From Isochrysis galbana (Eukaryota > Haptophyta > Isochrysidales > Isochrysidaceae): a DNA stretch of 64,000 nt. The stretch spans positions 6,597,505 through 6,661,504 of the forward strand of contig CM030936.1 in the NCBI GenBank assembly GCA_018136815.1, in the 5' to 3' direction. Below, in pieces: positions 59,202 through 64,000 of this stretch. The notes under the pieces were generated by a model that did no database searches, was not told the DNA's origin, and worked only from the letters and a program-made list of their open reading frames with translations. Both the position numbers and the translations under genes were made by a program. How positions within the stretch are numbered: position 1 is the first letter of the stretch; every line of letters starts with the position of its first letter.

Positions 59202-61126
59202 GTGGCGTGCCGGGCCGCCCCATGCGCGGCGGAGGCGAGAGAGAGAGGGAGGGAGGGAGGGACAGAGAGAGTGCGAGAGAGAGGGGGGGGGAGAGGGAGA
59301 CAGCGCGAGACGGAGTGGGAGGCTTGGAAGGAATGGGCCGGGGAGCTTCCTCAGTTCCTTCTTCCCCCATGTCCACGCCGTCGCTTGGCCCAGCGGAGTC
59401 CGGTGCAGGCCTCATTGTCAGAGAGCAAGAGACGGCGCAAGGACAAGGATCGCTTTTCTCCGTCGGTGTCTCGCCCCCGCCCCCCTTTCCTCCTCATCCA
59501 GAGGGAGCGCTCGAGGTCTGGCCCCCCATCACCCTTTGTTCCTACAAAGAAGGAGCGCCTGACCACTCCGCAAACGGCTCGCTCCCTACTCCACTCTCTG
59601 CCCATGCAGCGCCCGCTCACGCTGGAAGAGGTGGCTTGCCAAGCGAGGATCACAGCATGAGTGCTGGTGTCGCCGACGAGCCTGTCAGCCCTGTCCCACC
59701 TGCTGTACAGGCGCGTCGGTTATCGTTCGCGCATACGCTTGCGCGCGTATGCACTGAACTCGGCGTTCCTGCGGGCCAGCCGGCCCACTTTGCGCTGCAC
59801 ATGTGCAATGTTGCGCTGGGCATTACCGCAGACGGGCCACTCGTAGTGCAGCTCGACAGGCTTGCCACGCGTCTCGGCATCCAGACGCGAGCAACTGGGC
59901 CGGCCTCGATAGTGGCAGACAGTCTGGTGGAAGGGACATCATCTTCGTCAGCGCCAGCTGACGCGCGTGACAGCGGGCCGGAGCTTCCCCGACGCGACTG
60001 GAGTGGGGTGGCAATGAGAGCTGCTGGGGCTCGGTTCAGCCCAAACGTTGAGGTCGACTTGATGGCCGCCCGCTGCCCCGTCGCCAACCGGCCGTCTTCA
60101 GACATGATGCCGGCCACTGCCAGTAACCTCGGAGCTTCGGGTGGTATTGTCGATGAAGATCTGCACGCCAGAACAAGTGCAGATGTTCTCTCTGCGCCCT
60201 TAGATTCGCAGTTGGAAAGTTCGCCAACATCTACATCGGCGATGGCAGGCGAGACTGCCGACACGCCCGTTGCCCGCTTGAGTCCATCCCACAAAACGGT
60301 CGAGATGGTGACATCGCAAGGAGAGGCGAAAGCAAGGGTGATAGAGGCCGCCACGCGTGCCTCAGCGGCGACACGGCAACAGGCTTTGCAAGCTCGGACA
60401 GCGCCTGAGCACATCGTATCCCTTCCGGCGGACGCCAGCGTTGTCATGCACCTGTCGGCGATTGCGGGCATTGATATGGGGTTCGATGAGCATCGTGCTA
60501 TGCGGCCCAACGCGCGAGTCCAGAGACATGGCAAGTTGCAGGCTTCGCACGGCCCAGAGGCGCGTACCCACCAAGCCGGATCAGCCATGGGTGATGCTGA
60601 AGGTGGTGCAAGAGCGCACGCGACACCCGCCTTGGTGGATGCTCGCGGAGACACGCAATGTGCTGAGGTTTGCGAGGCGCAGGGCGGCATCGGCGCGGCC
60701 GGCAACGGCAGGAAACTGACCATAGGGCTTAGGGAGTCCCTTCCGGAATGGCTGAGCGACGAGCTGGTCGATTCGAGGAGAAAAGTGTGCAACACGCAGT
60801 CGTTGGCTCGGGTCGAGACTCATGGCCAAGAGGGCCTCGTGCCAGTCGCAGATGAGCTGTCAAGTGGTAATGACGCCAGCGGTGAGTATGTATCGCTAGA
60901 TGAAGTAGACGAGCTCGCCGAGGAGTTTGCCCCCGCTACTCATGAACTATCGGCTACAAGTGGCGGCTTTGATACGTCTGTCAACAGTTGGTGGAGCATG
61001 GGTACACGTGTGGTGAGCCCAGGATCGAGCGCTTGGGATAGCCCTCTTGTACCTCCACGTCCGGCGCCCCCCTCCGGATATCCAAGAGCAACGGCTGACG
61101 ATCCGGAGCATCGGACGATGCAGTAG
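59198..61126 (+). CDS. Intronless protein of unknown function, up to 642 aa
   Basis: Open to a TAG at 61126. The ATG at 59198 ends a GA tract and would start MGGVPGRPMRGGG. The in-frame ATG at 59369 (MSTPSLGPAESGAGL) avoids the low-complexity N-terminus and may be the true start (585 aa). The most ordered part is about residues 175-240 from the first ATG: RRLSFAHTLARVCTELGVPA, then HFALHMCNVALGITADGPLV and LDRLATRLGI, which looks like a small helical domain. A second ordered patch is KLTIGLRESLPEWLSDELVD near the C-terminus, followed by acidic YVSLDEVDELAEEFA. No signal peptide, membrane span or known motif is seen. Long uninterrupted frame and balanced composition argue that it is real. Confidence 0.62.
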
Positions 61127-61397
61127 GGCGGGTAAATACTGGGCTTCGTGTTTGAACGTTTGTAGGGGCACGAGATCGCGGAAACGAGATATTTCGTAAT
61201 AGGATTCTTCAAAAATCTTTCAAAAAACCTTTTAATCTCCTCGCCTCACTCGTTCTAGCGGCCACACCCTTTCCCCTTTCTTCCCCTCAGCGCTATCCGC
61301 CCTTGCGGCAACTTTCCTTGTGCTCTACTTAGGGGCTCAGGTTAGCGGGGTGACCAAGTTAAGCGGAGTGCACCTGCCCCTAGCGGTTTGTTCTCGC
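61127..61397. other. 3' flank
   Basis: Nothing recognised. Confidence 0.4.
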
Positions 61398-61680
61398 CCT
61401 CCTCAACTATCGTTAAACAACAGGGTCATGGAGCGCGCGCCGCCCCCCTCTGCCCTCCTCGCCCTACCCCGCCGCCCGCCGCCGCCGCGGCCCGGGCGCC
61501 CGATCAGGACATGACAGACGTCACGGAGTCGCTCCGCCCTCCAACAGAGACCACGCCTACCCAGGTACACAAACCAGAACTAAGTTTATACTTGGTCGCC
61601 ATGGAGCGCGCCGGCGCGACTCCCCTCTCTTTCGGGCCCCCCGCCGAGGGCGCCCCCCCCCCCCCCCAACTAGGAGATAT
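61398..61680 (+). repeat. Two adjacent LINE-family 5' ends (MERA starts)
   Basis: CAACTATCGTTAAACAACAG then GGTC ATGGAGCGCGCGCC at about 61428, and TTTATACTTGGTCGCC then ATGGAGCGCGCC at about 61601. The first pairs with the copy at 45241, the second with the minus copy at 47354. The two sub-types sit head to tail within 180 bp. Confidence 0.65.
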
Positions 61681-61689
61681 CTAGGCCGG

Positions 61690-61797
61690 AAAATCCACTA
61701 TCTACTTGTAACTAAATACCATAAGGGCACTATCTACTTGTAAATAGATAGCATTTCGGCACTATCTACTTCTATCTAGATAGTGCTCGCCGGGGGT
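61690..61797. repeat. Three tandem units of about 34 bp
   Basis: ACTATCTACTTGTAA-type units start at about 61697, 61730 and 61763. The third reads ACTATCTACTTCTATCTAGA. Each unit ends in ATA..AT..GGC or a variant. Confidence 0.7.
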
Positions 61798-62149
61798 TAT
61801 TCGACGCCCTACCCCGGGGGGGGGGGGGGGGACTCTCTAAAACTAAAACCAAGAAGAAAGGCCCTTACCAGCTCACGCCGTGAGCGGTCACCAACCTCAA
61901 TGTGACGTTAGCTAGTGTATTTATGCGGTGTGTCAATTGATTTGTCATATGAGTTTGAAGCTTCAAATTCTCTTCGAGAGCGTCTTGCCGCTTTGCAAGG
62001 GCGTCAAGTAACTTTCGCGACAGTTGGACGTGAGGGGCCGCCCGCATAGCGTTTTTGTATGTTACTAACGTTGGTGTGTGATTACAGTGGGAGAAAAAAT
62101 GACGTGTGGGGTGGATAGCTACCCTCATGATCCCCACGCACGATCTTCC

Positions 62150-62360
62150 GCGATTAAACGCTTTTCCATGTGTAGGTTGATGGTGATTGAACGCTTTTCC
62201 ATGCGGTGGGGGTGATGGCGATTGAACGCGTTCCACGTGTAGGCTGATGGTGATTGAACGCTTTTCCATGCGGTGAGGGTGATGGCGATTGAACGCGTTC
62301 CACGTGTAGGCTGATGGTGATTGAACGCTTTTCCATGCGGTGGGTGATGGTGATTGAGCG
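62150..62360. repeat. Minisatellite, about 67-bp unit, three copies
   Basis: TGATGGTGATTGAACGCTTT then CCATGCGGTG, and GGTGATGGCGATTGAACGCG then TTCCACGTGTAGGC, alternate three times. Each unit is itself two related halves of about 33 bp. Related words GATGGTGATTG and GAGTGCTTCT occur at 77-112. Confidence 0.88.
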
Positions 62361-63306
62361 CTTCTCGCCTGAGAGAGGGGGGCGCGAAGCCCCAATTGGC
62401 CGTTGGCCTCCTACTTATAAAAGTAGTTCGACATCTGGATCCTGCTTATGTATGCTCGGTAACTGGTGCCGTTGCAAAGGCATTGCTTAAGCGACAAGCC
62501 ACAAGCCACCTGTAAGACGCGCTCCGAATGCACCTTGTTTGCAGTGCTCACGCCTTAAACAACACACAATACCGGTACCGCTAGCACTTAGATTCGGGCA
62601 TTTGTAGAAAGCACGTCGTCTATGCAAGACATGAACGTTGCTTTCTCCCGTTCCCGCACAACGATCGCGTCACGAACATTTACCAAGTCAGAACGTGATT
62701 CCTATTGCCGCTTATGGGCGGGAGCATATGCGACCCGCCACGCCGACATCTGAGACGAACGCCGCTGGCCTAGAATGCCTAGCTGCCCATTGGACTGGCG
62801 GCTGGAAGCAAGGACTGATGGAACTGCAAATTGCAACGTTGCACGAATTTGCACCACTTGGCGGCGTCGGCTCACAGCTTTGTTCTGCGGTGAATTGGGA
62901 TAGCTGATAGCCTTGGCCCCATACCCCAACGACTACTCACAGTGAGCAAGTAGGGGCAATGCGAGCACCCTCGTGGTTCGAACTCGTATCGCAAGCGCCA
63001 CAGCTGAATCTCGGGCGCTACCCATCCCTGTGCGTGCATCTTGGACCTTGAGTGGGGTCCTGCCTGCCATGATTGTGCTCGACAAGCCCGGCTGGGCGTG
63101 TGACTACATCCAGCTGCATCGTGCCACTCTCACAAGAAGGAAGTCCGCTTAATCTTTACGTGGCTTTCCAAGCGTAAATTCTTGTCAGACTGTGAGCGGG
63201 TGCGTGGGCGCGAAGAGGAGAGCGTAAACAGGCCATGCAGCGATTGAGCCGTCACCACATTGACACCCAGGCCCAGCCCGTCTGCCAGGAGCGCTTCCGG
63301 GCCTGG
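62361..63306. other. Intergenic, nothing recognised
   Basis: No ORF with coding character. A tRNA-like T-loop word at 62974 was considered and dismissed. The 3' untranslated region of the minus-strand gene should occupy the end. Confidence 0.5.
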
Positions 63307-64000
63307 TCACACGAGCGTGACCGAGGCAGCTGCCGGCGAAGTCGGGGCCGGCTTCTTCCGGGCAAGCTGGGCAATGACGACGGCGGCCATGACGAGTGCG
63401 ACCGCAACGAGAGCGACGCCGCCCCCTTCCCTCACCACACCTGCCCGCGGTCCAGCAGCGGCAACTGGCTCGTTGAAAGCATAAGAAGGCTGTCGCTCTG
63501 GCCGTTGCCACTCATGGGTTGCAGCACCGTACATATAGGCATAGTGATGCGGGGGGTACACGCCGTTGTGGCCCTTGTCATGGTACGGGTCGCCGTAGCC
63601 TTGCGTGTGATGGTACTGGCCCTCCGCGGAGAAGGGCTGTGCGTGAGCCCACTTCTGCTCCTCTGTACCGCTATCGGTGTGCCCGGCGTCGCCCTTTCCC
63701 TTCGCATTAGCGTTCGCATTCGCGTCCTCATCATCGCCCTTGAGCACGGTGTTGGCCAGCAAACCGGAGGAGGCGGCGCCGAGTGGCCCTGCCACGACGG
63801 CACCAACAACCGACGCACCGATCACCGCGTTGGTCTTGCCGCCCACGAGGTCAGCCGGGTGGGAGCCGACGCGCTGTATGCACTTTGACGTGTCTCCGAG
63901 GCATTCGACTGGCGAGAGCATTTGTCGCTCAACTACCTCCTCGCCAGCAGCACCCGCCTTCTTCTCAGCTTGGATGGCGGCATCACTACTAAACGGACCC
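63307..64000 (-). CDS. C-terminal part of a tail-anchored protein, 5' end outside window
   Basis: The minus-strand frame is open from the window edge (GPFSSDAAIQAEKKAGAAGE) through MLSPVECLGDTSKCIQRVGS to a stop at 63307. An ATG at 63921 exists, but the coding-like sequence continues upstream, so the gene is probably truncated by the window. Near residue 33 after that ATG, ASVVGAVVAGPLGAASSGLL is a small-residue hydrophobic segment of Gly-zipper type. A His/Tyr/Gln-rich region follows, then GVALVAVALVMAAVVIAQLA and RKK, a C-terminal membrane anchor. Two cysteines flank GDTSK. The family is not recognised. An endomembrane or outer-organelle tail anchor is inferred. Confidence 0.6.
   Translation of the reverse strand, partial: GPFSSDAAIQAEKKAGAAGEEVVERQMLSPVECLGDTSKCIQRVGSHPADLVGGKTNAVIGASVVGAVVAGPLGAASSGLLANTVLKGDDEDANANANAKGKGDAGHTDSGTEEQKWAHAQPFSAEGQYHHTQGYGDPYHDKGHNGVYPPHHYAYMYGAATHEWQRPERQPSYAFNEPVAAAGPRAGVVREGGGVALVAVALVMAAVVIAQLARKKPAPTSPAAASVTLV

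Noticed and set aside
62950-63010. tRNA gene suggested by the T-loop-like word GGTTCGAAC
   Set aside because: No T-stem, anticodon arm or pairing acceptor stem could be built on either strand.

Overview
The window looks like nuclear DNA of a flagellated, plastid-bearing unicellular eukaryote. Genes carry many short GT-AG introns (about 85-590 bp, mostly phase 0, with GTGAG or GTGCG donors and at least one GC-AG intron). There is a complete ciliary gene (IFT70), a Ran GTPase, a hydrophobic-leader protein of plastid-lumen type, GC-rich coding DNA and very abundant (GA)n/(CT)n tracts. A haptophyte-type alga is the best guess. That is inferred from gene content and intron style only, since no marker gene is present.

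Layout. 1-4 kb: retroelement and repeat debris and a GA tract. 4.0-7.3 kb: five-exon PB1-like gene (+). 8.1-12.7 kb: a retropepsin fragment, then two long inverted arrays enclosing a three-exon gene with an FCS-like zinc-binding segment (-). 13.2-14.9 kb: AT-rich DNA with a 531-bp hAT-like MITE bounded by 8-bp target duplications. 15.4-19.4 kb: thirteen-exon IFT70/TTC30 (+). 20.6-24.6 kb: intronless 1315-aa FAS1 + IPT protein (-). 26.1-26.8 kb: putative lumenal protein (+). 27.4-34.4 kb: repeats, Ty3/gypsy debris and a two-exon membrane protein (29.2-30.0 kb, -). 35.7-37.7 kb: five-exon secreted protein (+). 38.5-43 kb: minisatellite, LINE remnant, possible Helitron end and G-rich DNA. 43.3-44.5 kb: guanylate kinase (+). 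45-47.4 kb: rearranged LINE pieces. 47.7-50.7 kb: nine-exon FMN-dependent 2-hydroxy-acid oxidase/dehydrogenase (-). 50.7-53.4 kb: intergenic DNA with a hAT transposase scrap. 53.4-55.1 kb: six-exon Ran (-). 55-59 kb: GA/CT tracts and repeats. 59.2-61.1 kb: intronless 642-aa protein of unknown function (+). 61.4-62.4 kb: repeats. 63.3-64.0 kb: 5'-truncated membrane-anchored protein (-).

The genes do not form a pathway. They are independent housekeeping or lineage-specific loci separated by repeats. Exon junctions were placed by hand from splice motifs, reading-frame continuity and, for IFT70, Ran, guanylate kinase and the oxidase, remembered family motifs. Those four gene models are the firmest. 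No CRISPR array, rRNA or convincing tRNA was seen.
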